Of a DNA stretch of 64,000 nt, positions 1 through 7,489 are shown piece after piece. The position numbers were made by a program, and so were the translations under genes. Under the pieces are notes generated by a model. The model did no database searches. It was not told the DNA's origin and saw nothing but the letters and a program-made list of their open reading frames with translations. Numbering within the stretch: position 1 is the first letter of the stretch; each line of letters starts with the position of its first letter. Source of the stretch: a virus; the IMG/VR virus record IMGVR_UViG_3300009183_000069, positions 16,607 through 80,606 of that record. The stretch is one strand, 5' to 3'.

Positions 1-1504
1 CTGCACTTAATCCTAAGAAACGTTTTAATGCAAAACGCTTGCTGATCATTGGAATAGCAACCATAGTGTTAAATGTATTAACACGGGCTGTATCCATTTC
101 TGCTTGACGATAACTGGCAAAATTCTGTGGAGGATTGAATTTAACTTCAAAAATATTGCTATCTACATTGATACCTTTAGTGTGTAAGTACAGTTTAAAC
201 TCTGTGTCAAACTGCTCATTCATTAAACTTTGGAGTCTTTCGCAGTATTTGTTGAATCGGAGTTCTTGTATATAGGCTGTCCCAACTCGTCCGTCATTGA
301 AGCTGCTTCCGCCATCATCTGCACCAGTAGGTAGATAACTGCTAGGAATCCGCAAAGCTCTAAAAAGTTTATTAGTAAAGTAGCGAAGGTCATCAATCTC
401 TCCTAAGTTAGTACCGCCTGGTAATGTTTCAACTTTACTGCCTCTGCCCTCTGCAGTTTGTGGGAAAAAGTAATCTTCATTAATGCTTAATGGGTTATAA
501 CCTGAATCAACTACGCTTTGTCCACCACCTGTGGCACTAGGAATTCTACGTTGATTTACTTCGTTTTTAACACGCTCAACAAAACTCATAGCTAAATGGC
601 TAGGCATATTTCCTACGTCAATGTAAAAAATTCTACGCTCAGGCGCCCGTTGTATACGGTAGATTAGAATAGCATCTTCTAATAATTCTTTTTGTTTATA
701 TACTTTAAACACACTTTCTAACAAACTTGTACCAAATGGATAGTTGTTATCAAGCCCTTCACTCATGCTAATATGTATAACATGGCGTGCATCTATTGCA
801 TATTGATTTTCTGTTTTTGTAAATCTACTGCCAGAAATATTACTCGGATATGATCCAGTCATTCCCCTGCTGCCGCCTGCACCGCCTTGTCCTGAACTAT
901 AGCCGCCACCAGCATATTGACTACCACCACCTGTGATATTACTAGGGTTAATAGCTGTAGTAGCCAGTGTTTCTAAGTTAGGGTTAAAGTCACGAATCAT
1001 GTATTGTTCAGGCTTTTTACCTTCTGATTCGTTGACAATAATACGATCTACTTTAGTAGGATCAATGTACATCCACGACTGAGTTTCTGGATCTCTAACA
1101 AAGAAAGTATCACCGTATTTGAAACTATTGCGTACAATTTTAAATATTCGTGTTTGAAATTTGTTTAGTTTAGTCCACTGCTGCATGTACTTTCTAATGA
1201 TCTTAATCTCTGTACTTGTAGCTTGTTCTTTGAAAAATACCTGAAAAGGTGTTCCGTTTTCTTCGTTGGCCTGACTGCAAAACTCTGCTAAAATGTCCAA
1301 TGCAGCATTAACTTCACTATCTGCATCCATGGTATCATATTGACCATAACGCTCTAAGCGATTTGGATGTCCTGAATAAACATCGGGCAAATAGCTGGAA
1401 TAATTGCGATGTTGAGGGCTGGCGTGTGCTCCAGATGAGCCGCTAACAGGGCTCAACGTTCCTGATGCGTTAACTGGAGTAAAATACTTTTTCCATCCGG
1501 CCAT
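1..1504 (-). CDS. 20: Portal vertex protein gp20 (3' end outside window)
   Basis: The minus-strand frame is open from an ATG at 1504 (MAGWKKYF) to the window edge, about 501 codons, so the C terminus is missing. It matches the T4 gp20 family, which forms the dodecameric ring at the unique capsid vertex, nucleates head assembly and is the DNA entry and exit channel. Supporting stretches are ERYGQYDTMDADSEVNAALD near the N terminus, the IIRKYMQQW region, RVIYRI-type segments around ILIYRIQRAPERRIFYIDVG, and the downstream LPGGTNLGEIDDLRYFTNKL block, all typical of gp20. A glycine/serine-rich insert (GGGSQYAGGGYSSGQGGAGG) lies in the middle. It follows the tape-measure gene after 11 nt on the same strand, so the two are probably co-transcribed. 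Confidence 0.93.
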   Translation of the reverse strand, partial: MAGWKKYFTPVNASGTLSPVSGSSGAHASPQHRNYSSYLPDVYSGHPNRLERYGQYDTMDADSEVNAALDILAEFCSQANEENGTPFQVFFKEQATSTEIKIIRKYMQQWTKLNKFQTRIFKIVRNSFKYGDTFFVRDPETQSWMYIDPTKVDRIIVNESEGKKPEQYMIRDFNPNLETLATTAINPSNITGGGSQYAGGGYSSGQGGAGGSRGMTGSYPSNISGSRFTKTENQYAIDARHVIHISMSEGLDNNYPFGTSLLESVFKVYKQKELLEDAILIYRIQRAPERRIFYIDVGNMPSHLAMSFVERVKNEVNQRRIPSATGGGQSVVDSGYNPLSINEDYFFPQTAEGRGSKVETLPGGTNLGEIDDLRYFTNKLFRALRIPSSYLPTGADDGGSSFNDGRVGTAYIQELRFNKYCERLQSLMNEQFDTEFKLYLHTKGINVDSNIFEVKFNPPQNFASYRQAEMDTARVNTFNTMVAIPMISKRFALKRFLGLSA

Positions 1505-1515
1505 TATCTATATCC

Positions 1516-3813
1516 TTAAAATTTATAACCATTACCACTTAAACCTTTTACCGCACTCAGGGTTCGTTTAGTGTAATCTACATTTTCTTTCATTGCTTTT
1601 AGCATTTCTTCTGTCATCGTATTTAAGCGTTTCATCTCACTTGCAACATTATTTCCATTATCACCGCGAGTTTCAACGGTTTTTTCAGTAGTAGTTGCGG
1701 CAGTTTCAGACGGGCCAACTACTTTGCTTACCATAGCTGCAATACCTATCTTAATAATATCGCCAGCAGTTGGTGTAGCATCTTTAACTTTTTGTAAAGC
1801 GTTGGCTACTCTGTCTAATTTGTCTACATCTATGCTGGCAAGTTTGCTTGCACCATCTGCAAGTAGACTTAATCCAAGTCCTGCAGGCATTGCAAACAAG
1901 GCAAACGGACCAAACGTCATTAAACTAAGTCCTAATGCACCTATCCCTAACGAAACAGATAATAAATTTCCACCATTAATGTCTGCAATTTTTCCTAATC
2001 CTTCAGCAAGTGTCGGTAATGCTTTGCCCATTAGCCAAGATGCAGCGGCAAAAGCAGCTCCAAGCATTACTATTACTGCCGAAAGTACTGCTCCACCTTT
2101 TAATGCTCCTAGGCCAAACGATCCTAATCCTGTGGAAATTCCTGTTAATGTTCCTCCAATACCACCGCCTTCTTTTCCAAGAGCATCTAGTGGACCACTG
2201 TTTTTATTCCTGCCTAACACACCGCCAACAGCATCCATTACACCGCCAGTGGCTTTTTTAGCTTGTTCTAATGCAAAAGTTTTTGCTTCCCACGTCCATG
2301 CTGCTGCTTTATAAACAGCATATCCTGCTAGTAAATTAGATACCAATCCAAGAGAGTCTATTATTTTTGCAAACCCTTTGGTCAGCAACCCAATAAATCC
2401 AAACAAGTAAGTCACTGCTGTAATAAGAGGACTAAATGCATTCCATAACGCCGCTCCAAGATCTTTCAGGCCTGACATAGCTTTTTCCATTTGTTGGGCC
2501 TGTGTGTTTTCTAATTTTTGCCTTTCCATGGCTTTTCTACGATCTTCGTCAGTTTGTTGAGCAAACTTATTAGCACTAGTTTGACCAATTTGTATCATTT
2601 TTCCTAATTCCCCACCGCTGGCTATTAATGCTGCTTTTTGTGCATCATTAAATTTACCCATGTCTTGTTGGATACCATTAGCTGCTTGGAAAAGATTTTC
2701 ATTCATATCTGCAGTTGTCTTGGTACTATCAGTGACATTTATAGCAGATTGTGTAATTGCCTGACTTGCATTGCCCATGGTAGTTTGGAATATCTGTGCT
2801 TCCTTGCTCATTGCCGGGATACCTAATATCCTTGCTTGGAAAGAATCTACTGCACCCTTGCCACCTGTTGCTAAAGCATTAGCCATTCCTAGTAATGCTT
2901 TCTTTCTTTCATCCTCACTCATTCCTTGCAATTTAGCCTGGAACATGGCATTTGCTGATGCTTCTTTTAATGCTTTTTGTTGTTCTTCCCTTGATTCACC
3001 TGTGATCCGGGCTAAGCCATCGAGCTGTTCCATATATTCGGCCGATGCTTCTGTAATTTTATTTGTATTTTGTAATTCTTTTTGTGTTCTTCCACCAGAC
3101 ATAGTAAGGTATGATGCTAGCCCTTCATTTACTTGTTCTGTAGTATAACCTAAGTCCATCAAATGAGCTCCAGCATTACTTTTTATTAAACTGCTACTCA
3201 ATGCTACAAAGTTTTTAGAACCTTGATCTGCTGTTCCGCCTAGCATAGATAAGAGTTGACTATTTTTTCTTACAACATTTTGAAATTGATCTAAAGTGAG
3301 ATATGTTGAAAGTGCGCCTTGACGCAGATCGTTTAAACTTCCACCAAACCCAACTCCTACATCAGTTAATTTCTGATAACCATCAAAATTCTGTTGTTGT
3401 ATGTTTGCTAGTTTTTCAAACCCTGCTGCTAGTGTACTAATAATAGGGCCAGCATTTCTAAATGCGCTGAATACATCGCTTACTTGAGCAGTACCGTCCA
3501 CTAACTTAGTCATGGACTCATTTAACTGTGCTATTATATATGAATTTCTATTATGGCGCTCGTACTCTTTTTGTATTGCTTGAGTATTTTGAACAGTAGC
3601 TACTGTTTCTTGTTTCTGAGCTTCTGTACCTGCTAAGATTTCTTCTTCGAAATTTTTTAATTCAATATCTGGAAATGTTTTTTTAGCTATATCGAGAAGA
3701 TTTTTAGAATCTATTTGGGCAATCTTAAGCAAGGCCGCGAGAGTAGACTCGGTGGCCGCATTATTAAGACTTACATTATCAGCGCCTATTGATCCAGTTA
3801 CATTTCCTGCCAT
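1516..3813 (-). CDS. Tail tape-measure-like protein
   Basis: The product is 765 aa with an Ala/Gln/Lys-rich helical N-terminal half (coiled-coil-like around residues 40-130 and 250-300). It has hydrophobic stretches near 450-490 and 570-650, including runs of Gly/Leu/Ala, and a short polar C terminus. This profile of long helices plus one or more transmembrane-like segments is that of tail tape-measure proteins, which set tail length and are ejected with the DNA. No catalytic motif is visible. It sits between the portal gene and the divergent gp26/gp51-type gene, and tail assembly chaperones are normally adjacent to tape measures. The family assignment is inferred from architecture and context; another internal virion protein remains possible. 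Confidence 0.6.
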   Translation of the reverse strand: MAGNVTGSIGADNVSLNNAATESTLAALLKIAQIDSKNLLDIAKKTFPDIELKNFEEEILAGTEAQKQETVATVQNTQAIQKEYERHNRNSYIIAQLNESMTKLVDGTAQVSDVFSAFRNAGPIISTLAAGFEKLANIQQQNFDGYQKLTDVGVGFGGSLNDLRQGALSTYLTLDQFQNVVRKNSQLLSMLGGTADQGSKNFVALSSSLIKSNAGAHLMDLGYTTEQVNEGLASYLTMSGGRTQKELQNTNKITEASAEYMEQLDGLARITGESREEQQKALKEASANAMFQAKLQGMSEDERKKALLGMANALATGGKGAVDSFQARILGIPAMSKEAQIFQTTMGNASQAITQSAINVTDSTKTTADMNENLFQAANGIQQDMGKFNDAQKAALIASGGELGKMIQIGQTSANKFAQQTDEDRRKAMERQKLENTQAQQMEKAMSGLKDLGAALWNAFSPLITAVTYLFGFIGLLTKGFAKIIDSLGLVSNLLAGYAVYKAAAWTWEAKTFALEQAKKATGGVMDAVGGVLGRNKNSGPLDALGKEGGGIGGTLTGISTGLGSFGLGALKGGAVLSAVIVMLGAAFAAASWLMGKALPTLAEGLGKIADINGGNLLSVSLGIGALGLSLMTFGPFALFAMPAGLGLSLLADGASKLASIDVDKLDRVANALQKVKDATPTAGDIIKIGIAAMVSKVVGPSETAATTTEKTVETRGDNGNNVASEMKRLNTMTEEMLKAMKENVDYTKRTLSAVKGLSGNGYKF

Positions 3814-3837
3814 TGTTTTTCACTCGTTCTGTGCGTA

Positions 3838-3845
3838 TATAAATA
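3838..3845 (+). promoter_or_regulatory. T4-type late promoter box
   Basis: An exact TATAAATA lies 54 nt before the ATG at 3900. That is the T4 late promoter consensus recognised by gp55 on the host RNA polymerase. The box is flanked by a 7-bp inverted repeat (ACTCGTT at 3822-3828 and AACGAGT at about 3855-3861). Confidence 0.55.
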
Positions 3846-3899
3846 ATATACAACAACGAGTTTCGCTGTTATATCAAGTTATTTATCGGAGAAAAATAT

Positions 3900-4766
3900 A
3901 TGGAATCAACTACCAGCCCACAATTAAATCCATTGTCCATGTTTATGCGCCAACCAAAGATTTATATTCGTTTGCCCAGCAACGGAGAATATTGGCCTGA
4001 AAAAAGTTTTGTGCCCAGCGAAACTGGAGAATATCCAGTTTTCTCAATGACCGCCCAAGACGAAATGTTGCTAAAAATTCCAGACGCATTAATGAGTGGG
4101 CAAGCTGTAGTTGATGTTATTCAGCATTGTATGCCTAACATTAAGAATGCGTGGGACACTCCAACTATTGATCTTGATGTAATATTGATTGCTATTAGAC
4201 TAGCTACCTACGGTGAAACTATGAGAACTCCTATTAAGATAGGAGAAATTGAAATGGAATATGTAGTTGATCTAAGAACCGTTATGGATTCATTGCAAAG
4301 TAGAATACAGTGGGTTCCTTATATTCCTGTCAGTGACGAACTTACATTATTTGTAAGACCTGTTAATTATAAACAATTATCTCAAGCTGCTCTACAAGCA
4401 TTTGAAACTCAAAAAATAATTCAAATGTCTAATAATGACAACATGAGTGAAGAAGATAAGATTAAACTCTTTAAAGAAAGTTTTTCAAAATTAACAGAAC
4501 TTACCATTGGTACAATAAGCGCCAGCATTTATCAAATTGACTCCTCAAATGGTTCAACTGATAATCCAGCGTTTATCAAAGAGTTCATTGACAATGTTGA
4601 TAGAGTAATATTTGATAAAATCCAGAAACATTTAGAAACATTAAAAGAGAATAACTCTGTTAAACCTGTAGTTGTTCCTGTTTCAGAAGAAATGCGAGCA
4701 AATGGTATAACTAGTGATACTATTGAAATTCCATTAACGTTTGACGTATCAAATTTTTTCGTCTAA
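3900..4766 (+). CDS. gp26/gp51-family baseplate hub or tail assembly chaperone protein
   Basis: The product is 288 aa in the zero frame. The N-terminal motif MRQPKIYIRLPSNGEYWP and the following ...AQDEMLLKIPDALMSG... segment are typical of the T4_baseplate family, which holds T4 gp26 and gp51. T4 gp26 and gp51 are needed for central hub assembly, but their position in the virion is poorly defined. The start has a purine-rich site (CGGAGAAA) upstream. The zero-frame stop at 4764 follows a slippery heptamer and precedes a strong stem. A fraction of ribosomes should therefore read on in the -1 frame and give a product of about 363 aa. Such a two-product gene next to a tape measure recalls the G/GT tail assembly chaperones of other phages. 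Confidence 0.75.
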   Translation: MESTTSPQLNPLSMFMRQPKIYIRLPSNGEYWPEKSFVPSETGEYPVFSMTAQDEMLLKIPDALMSGQAVVDVIQHCMPNIKNAWDTPTIDLDVILIAIRLATYGETMRTPIKIGEIEMEYVVDLRTVMDSLQSRIQWVPYIPVSDELTLFVRPVNYKQLSQAALQAFETQKIIQMSNNDNMSEEDKIKLFKESFSKLTELTIGTISASIYQIDSSNGSTDNPAFIKEFIDNVDRVIFDKIQKHLETLKENNSVKPVVVPVSEEMRANGITSDTIEIPLTFDVSNFFV

Positions 4767-4834
4767 GGCTTTTACATCTTGATCTTCCAGAGATTGAAAA
4801 ACTAGTCAAAGAATATGATGCAGATGTAAAAGCC
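4754..4834 (+). promoter_or_regulatory. Predicted -1 programmed ribosomal frameshift signal
   Basis: The heptamer T TTT TTC (4754-4760) is in the correct phase for the zero frame (codons TTT TTC). A 6-nt spacer (4761-4766) contains the zero-frame stop TAA. A perfect 12-bp inverted repeat follows: GGCTTTTACATC at 4767-4778 pairs with GATGTAAAAGCC at 4823-4834, with a 44-nt loop. An overlapping A AAT TTT heptamer at 4751-4757 is also in phase. A -1 slip enters an open frame that ends at 4990. All three parts of a classical -1 frameshift site are seen directly; function is inferred. Confidence 0.8.
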
Positions 4835-4990
4835 ATAAAAGAAGAAATAATGAAGCTATGTTGGTTTATGCGTGGCAGTCTAAGTTATACAGAAGCACAC
4901 ATGCTCACTGGTGATGAACGTATGTATATTGCTAATCTAATATCTAGTAATTTAGAAACAACTAAGACCAGCGGTATGCCGTTCTTTTAA
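4760..4990 (+). CDS. -1 frame extension of the gp26/gp51-type gene (trans-frame domain)
   Basis: This open -1 frame has no ATG, GTG or TTG near its beginning; the previous in-frame stop is at 4742. It encodes about 76 residues that would be joined to residue 287 of the upstream protein. The segment contains MKLCWFMRGSLSYTEAHMLT and ends with ETTKTSGMPFF. A Trp/Met-Arg-Gly block and a terminal TK.SG.PFF are what I would expect for the short second domain of tail assembly chaperones or gp51-type hub proteins. An alternative is a stand-alone 46-aa protein from the ATG at 4850, but that would leave the 30 upstream codons and the perfect frameshift site unexplained. Confidence 0.7.
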   Translation, partial: RLRLLHLDLPEIEKLVKEYDADVKAIKEEIMKLCWFMRGSLSYTEAHMLTGDERMYIANLISSNLETTKTSGMPFF

Positions 4991-5553
4991 AGTGCTCTGT
5001 CTAAAAACTTACTATGAAATGATTCCATGGTGTGTCCAGCTAAACCTGCAGTTCTTGCCATTGCTCTAATCTGTTGTTGAACCGCAACTGATCCAGTTTC
5101 ACTTCCATGATCGTCATTTGCCTTATCCCATACACTCTTTAATCCGTCTACAATTTCGTCTGATCGCATAGCAGGTGTTGCTGATGTAGCGGGTGTTCCT
5201 GCTGTAGGAGAAGATGGAGTAGGTGCTCCTGGACTTGCAGGTGCTGCCGGTGCTACATATGGAGTACCCGATCCACCTGTACTTGCAGGTGCAGCAGTTG
5301 GAGTAGTTACACCGGGACTAGGTGTAGAAGTTGTTCCTTGTGCAGGTTGTTTATATCCTCCTGCACGTTGTACATTCCTCTGAGCCACTTTAGCAACTCT
5401 GTCTCTTTTTTGACCATATACATTCTGCATGCCTTGTACTGCTCCTTGAACATTGCCAACTGCTCCACCTACAGCACCAGCAGCTTTACCTAGGAATTGT
5501 CCAACACCTTCATCAGTATGTTGTGTTTCTGAGAGTAATTCATTTATACGCAT
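4987..5553 (-). CDS. Hypothetical P/T/A-rich linker protein
   Basis: The product is 188 aa with no recognised family. A short charged N terminus (MRINELLSE) is followed by a Gly/Ala/Val-rich segment (residues about 18-45). Next come a basic stretch, a long low-complexity Pro/Thr/Ala/Ser/Gly linker (about 70-128) and a compact C-terminal region (DEIVDGLKSVWDKAND...). The start has a good ribosome site (AAGGAAA) and a TATAAATA late box 25 nt upstream, so it is probably a late virion or morphogenesis protein. It converges on the frameshift extension and the two stop codons overlap. The direct repeats in the linker DNA reflect the repeated amino acids. Confidence 0.55.
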   Translation of the reverse strand: MRINELLSETQHTDEGVGQFLGKAAGAVGGAVGNVQGAVQGMQNVYGQKRDRVAKVAQRNVQRAGGYKQPAQGTTSTPSPGVTTPTAAPASTGGSGTPYVAPAAPASPGAPTPSSPTAGTPATSATPAMRSDEIVDGLKSVWDKANDDHGSETGSVAVQQQIRAMARTAGLAGHTMESFHSKFLDRAL

Positions 5554-5577
5554 GAGATATATTTCCTTAACATGATT

Positions 5578-5585
5578 TATTTATA
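5578..5585 (-). promoter_or_regulatory. T4-type late promoter box
   Basis: This reads TATAAATA on the minus strand (plus strand TATTTATA). It lies 25 nt upstream of the ATG at 5553 and leaves room for a short leader containing the AAGGAAA ribosome-binding site. Confidence 0.55.
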
Positions 5586-5590
5586 TTATA

Positions 5591-5643
5591 AAATGAGCTA
5601 ACGCTCATTTGCTCTATCGCTAATCGCTCAGAGCATTTTTTAG
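5591..5643. terminator. Paired hairpins with T-run, possible terminator
   Basis: AAATGAGC (5591-5598), loop TAAC and GCTCATTT (5603-5610) form an 8-bp stem. Right after it GCTCT (5611-5615) and AGAGC (5630-5634) form a second stem followed on the plus strand by ATTTTTTAG. The plus-strand order of stem then T-run fits an intrinsic terminator for transcripts leaving the gp26/gp51-type gene. On the minus strand the first stem is followed by a weaker U-rich tract. Confidence 0.45.
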
Positions 5644-5690
5644 ATAATTGATAATACGAAGTATTTAAATTCATGTAGATTGTTTTAGTC

Positions 5691-5724
5691 AGACGGAACC
5701 GTTTTGCACGGTTCCGCTTTTGTC
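5691..5724. other. Strong isolated hairpin
   Basis: CGGAACCG (5694-5701) pairs perfectly with CGGTTCCG (5709-5716) around a 7-nt loop. AGAC (5691-5694) and GTCT (5721-5724) could extend the stem across an internal loop. It is the most stable local structure in the non-coding region. It may be a terminator or a domain of a larger RNA. Confidence 0.5.
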
Positions 5725-6046
5725 TTCATGTGAGTTGTCACAGCCGAGACATTGGAAATAGGTGTTTTTACCGTTATGCTAATGGGCTCTGATCTCTCCC
5801 AACCTACATCGACTCGCTTAAAAAGCGTCTTAAACCTCGTTCCTAGTGTTTAAGTTTTTATAGCACGGTTTTTCGTATGCTAACATTCATACTATATCAA
5901 TACGTCGAGCATTAGGGTTCGCGCTCTCAGACTCACTTCCAATTTTTCAGGATACTAGGATCTACCTAGGGGAGTGTCTCAATATGTCACGTGTCCGGTT
6001 ATTCCCCGGTTTTTCCACAGCGGTATTACAAACTGGCCCGCCAACC

Positions 6047-6325
6047 TTAAGTGTTAGAGTTAAAGTACCATTTGGGTAACCATCTAATAAACTTATTATT
6101 ACATGTTACACAAATGAGTTTGCCTACATGGGGCCCGGTATCTATTTTAACCGGTTCCCATTGGTGGTCTTTGTGAATGCCTAAATCTACTTCTTTTTGT
6201 AGCCTATTATTTTGATGTTTTGCCTGTTCGTGCCAATGTTTGTCAAATCCTGTTGTTGGATTAGTCCAATATTTGGAGTTCATTGTGCTACCCCGTTCTG
6301 GTCTATTCCAATTAAGTTTTGTCAT
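6047..6325 (-). CDS. Conserved small phage protein with paired cysteines
   Basis: The product is 92 aa. The N-terminal half is polar and rich in Asn/His/Trp. The C-terminal part reads HVGKLICVTCNNKFIRWLP, a short ICxxC...I.WLP motif that I recognise from uncharacterised small proteins of T4- and T7-like phages. A single CxxC could be half of a metal knuckle, with nearby His residues as other ligands. No function can be assigned. It is the first gene downstream of the GIY-YIG nuclease (4-nt gap) and the last before the non-coding region. Confidence 0.6.
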   Translation of the reverse strand: MTKLNWNRPERGSTMNSKYWTNPTTGFDKHWHEQAKHQNNRLQKEVDLGIHKDHQWEPVKIDTGPHVGKLICVTCNNKFIRWLPKWYFNSNT

Positions 6326-6329
6326 GATT

Positions 6330-6758
6330 TTAAATTTTGTTTATAATGTGTGAGCCATGGACACGGACTGAGATTTGTCCGTTATAATATTCATTTGATT
6401 CTAATACTTTGCGGTCGAATTGTTCACGGGCCTCAATGTACGATGTTTCTGATTTGCTTTTACAATAATGTAATATTTCTCTTGTGAAGTTTTCTTTACC
6501 AAATAACTCAACGTCTTTGTTAAGTTCTAAGTTTGATCCATAATATGTTTGCCAGTCGGATTCAATCTTACCACGAATCTTCTTTTTCTTTTTTGTGCCG
6601 TTCTTTAACTTTACAGTCTTGTAGGTCGTTTTACTAAATTTTGCTAATTTTTTGCCTATGTAAAGACGTCCTGTAGTATTGCATGAGATAAGATAAACAA
6701 ATCCTACACAATCTTCAGGTAGTTCAGTAACTATAGACCCTTTATAATACCAAGTCAA
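6330..6758 (-). CDS. SegE-like GIY-YIG endonuclease
   Basis: The product is 142 aa. It carries a GIY-YIG signature in the form FVYLI...RLYIGKK (residues about 20-37), the catalytic fold of a nicking or double-strand endonuclease. A basic Lys-rich loop (KNGTKKKKKIRGK) and ESDWQTYYGSN follow, as in phage SegE-type proteins. A conserved Glu sits in the helix YIEAREQ. The most upstream start is a TTG directly after the stop of the methyltransferase gene, with AGGAG upstream. Stand-alone GIY-YIG genes in T4-type phages are often homing endonucleases. Here it lies one gene away from the unexplained non-coding stretch. Confidence 0.75.
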   Translation of the reverse strand: MTWYYKGSIVTELPEDCVGFVYLISCNTTGRLYIGKKLAKFSKTTYKTVKLKNGTKKKKKIRGKIESDWQTYYGSNLELNKDVELFGKENFTREILHYCKSKSETSYIEAREQFDRKVLESNEYYNGQISVRVHGSHIINKI

Positions 6759-7286
6759 TTATTTTTTAACTCCTACGAAATATAAATCGCAGAATGCGTT
6801 GGAATATTCAAATCTATATTGTTTAAAAATTTCTTCAAAATTCCATTTGTCAGTAAAATCTTTAATTGATAAATTTTTATAATAATCAATGTCACAGGTA
6901 AATGGGCTATCATTCGGTGTAGTGTTCCTAGTGCCGTGTTCTACACGACCAATACTTGCACTTGTAACTACAATCAACCCATTAGATGCAGTTAGATTTA
7001 TCATATTTTCAAACGTTTCGGCCCATTTTGGATTATGTTCAAAACATTCTGTACTAATAGTAACTCCAAATTGCAGTTCTGATCGATAGTCTGGACCAGA
7101 ACATACCACATCCACGCCTGGACCATTTCCTAAGTCAATACCAATATAAGCACAATTTTTAAAAAAATCTCGAACAGTGCCGTTAATATTTAAACTTCCT
7201 ATTTCTAAAACACGTTGGCTAGCAAAGTAATTTGGAAATTGGGAAGCAACTCTCTGAATAAAGTCAACTTGTAATGGATGCGCCAT
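6759..7286 (-). CDS. Class I SAM-dependent methyltransferase-like protein
   Basis: The product is 175 aa with a Rossmann methyltransferase pattern. Motif I is VLEIGSLNINGT (residues about 26-37), where GxxxxNGT replaces the usual GxGxG. The acidic end of strand 2 is in YIGIDLGNGPGVDVV. A motif IV-like STECFEHNPKW is followed by a strand segment GLIVVTSAS. This resembles the Methyltransf_11 group used on small molecules or sugars rather than a DNA methylase, because no DPPY or PC motif is seen. It lies 5 nt downstream of a histone-like gene. The substrate is unknown. Confidence 0.65.
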   Translation of the reverse strand: MAHPLQVDFIQRVASQFPNYFASQRVLEIGSLNINGTVRDFFKNCAYIGIDLGNGPGVDVVCSGPDYRSELQFGVTISTECFEHNPKWAETFENMINLTASNGLIVVTSASIGRVEHGTRNTTPNDSPFTCDIDYYKNLSIKDFTDKWNFEEIFKQYRFEYSNAFCDLYFVGVKK

Positions 7287-7291
7287 TATTT

Positions 7292-7489
7292 TTAGCTTTT
7301 TGTTGCCTTAGCTTCCTTGCGAGCATTCTTCTCAGCGGTGATTTCATTGCGGCGGGCTTTAACGGCCTTGGCTAATTCGCCTAATGCTTTACGAGCACGG
7401 GTTCCAGCAGCAGCATTACCTGCTTCAAATTTTGCATCCTCTGCAAGAAATGCTTCCATTTGATCTTTAATTTGTTGTGTTGATGACAT
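7292..7489 (-). CDS. Small basic histone-like protein A
   Basis: The product is 65 aa from the ATG at 7489, chosen because AAAGGA lies 7 nt upstream; an in-frame ATG further upstream would deepen the overlap with the previous gene. An acidic N terminus precedes a basic helical tail (AGTRARKALGELAKAVKARR, then KNARKEAKATK). The composition (Ala/Lys/Arg, no aromatic core) suggests a nucleoid-like or DNA-coating protein. The G.R.RKA...L.K pattern is shared with the next gene upstream, so the two look like diverged tandem copies. Confidence 0.55.
   Translation of the reverse strand: MSSTQQIKDQMEAFLAEDAKFEAGNAAAGTRARKALGELAKAVKARRNEITAEKNARKEAKATKS

Larger units (their letters stand above)
5586..6046. 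other. Hairpin-rich non-coding region, candidate structured RNA
   Basis: This is the only gap above 300 nt. No convincing ORF is present. The base composition is visibly richer in G+C than the neighbouring AT-rich genes. Several compact inverted repeats follow each other: CTTAAAC/GTTTAAG (about 5829-5855), CGCTT/AAGCG (about 5815-5827), TAGCA/TGCTA (about 5861-5882), GTATG/CATAC (about 5875-5891) and CTAGG/CCTAG (about 5956-5970). The two strong hairpins listed separately also lie here. The density of hairpins suggests one folded RNA, most likely read with the minus-strand genes around it. No tRNA cloverleaf, tmRNA tag or group I core was found, so its class is unknown. Confidence 0.4.

Noticed and set aside
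1724-2314. 196-codon plus-strand ORF opposite the tape-measure gene
   Set aside because: It mirrors a real gene. It is Pro/Ser/Ile-rich without motifs, and has no ribosome site; the minus-strand frame is longer and has the right domain profile.
5586-6046. tRNA, tmRNA or group I intron in the non-coding region
   Set aside because: A D-arm-like AGCATAACGGTAAAA on the minus strand has no matching anticodon and T arms. No ALAA-type tag followed by a stop and no P7-type core could be found.
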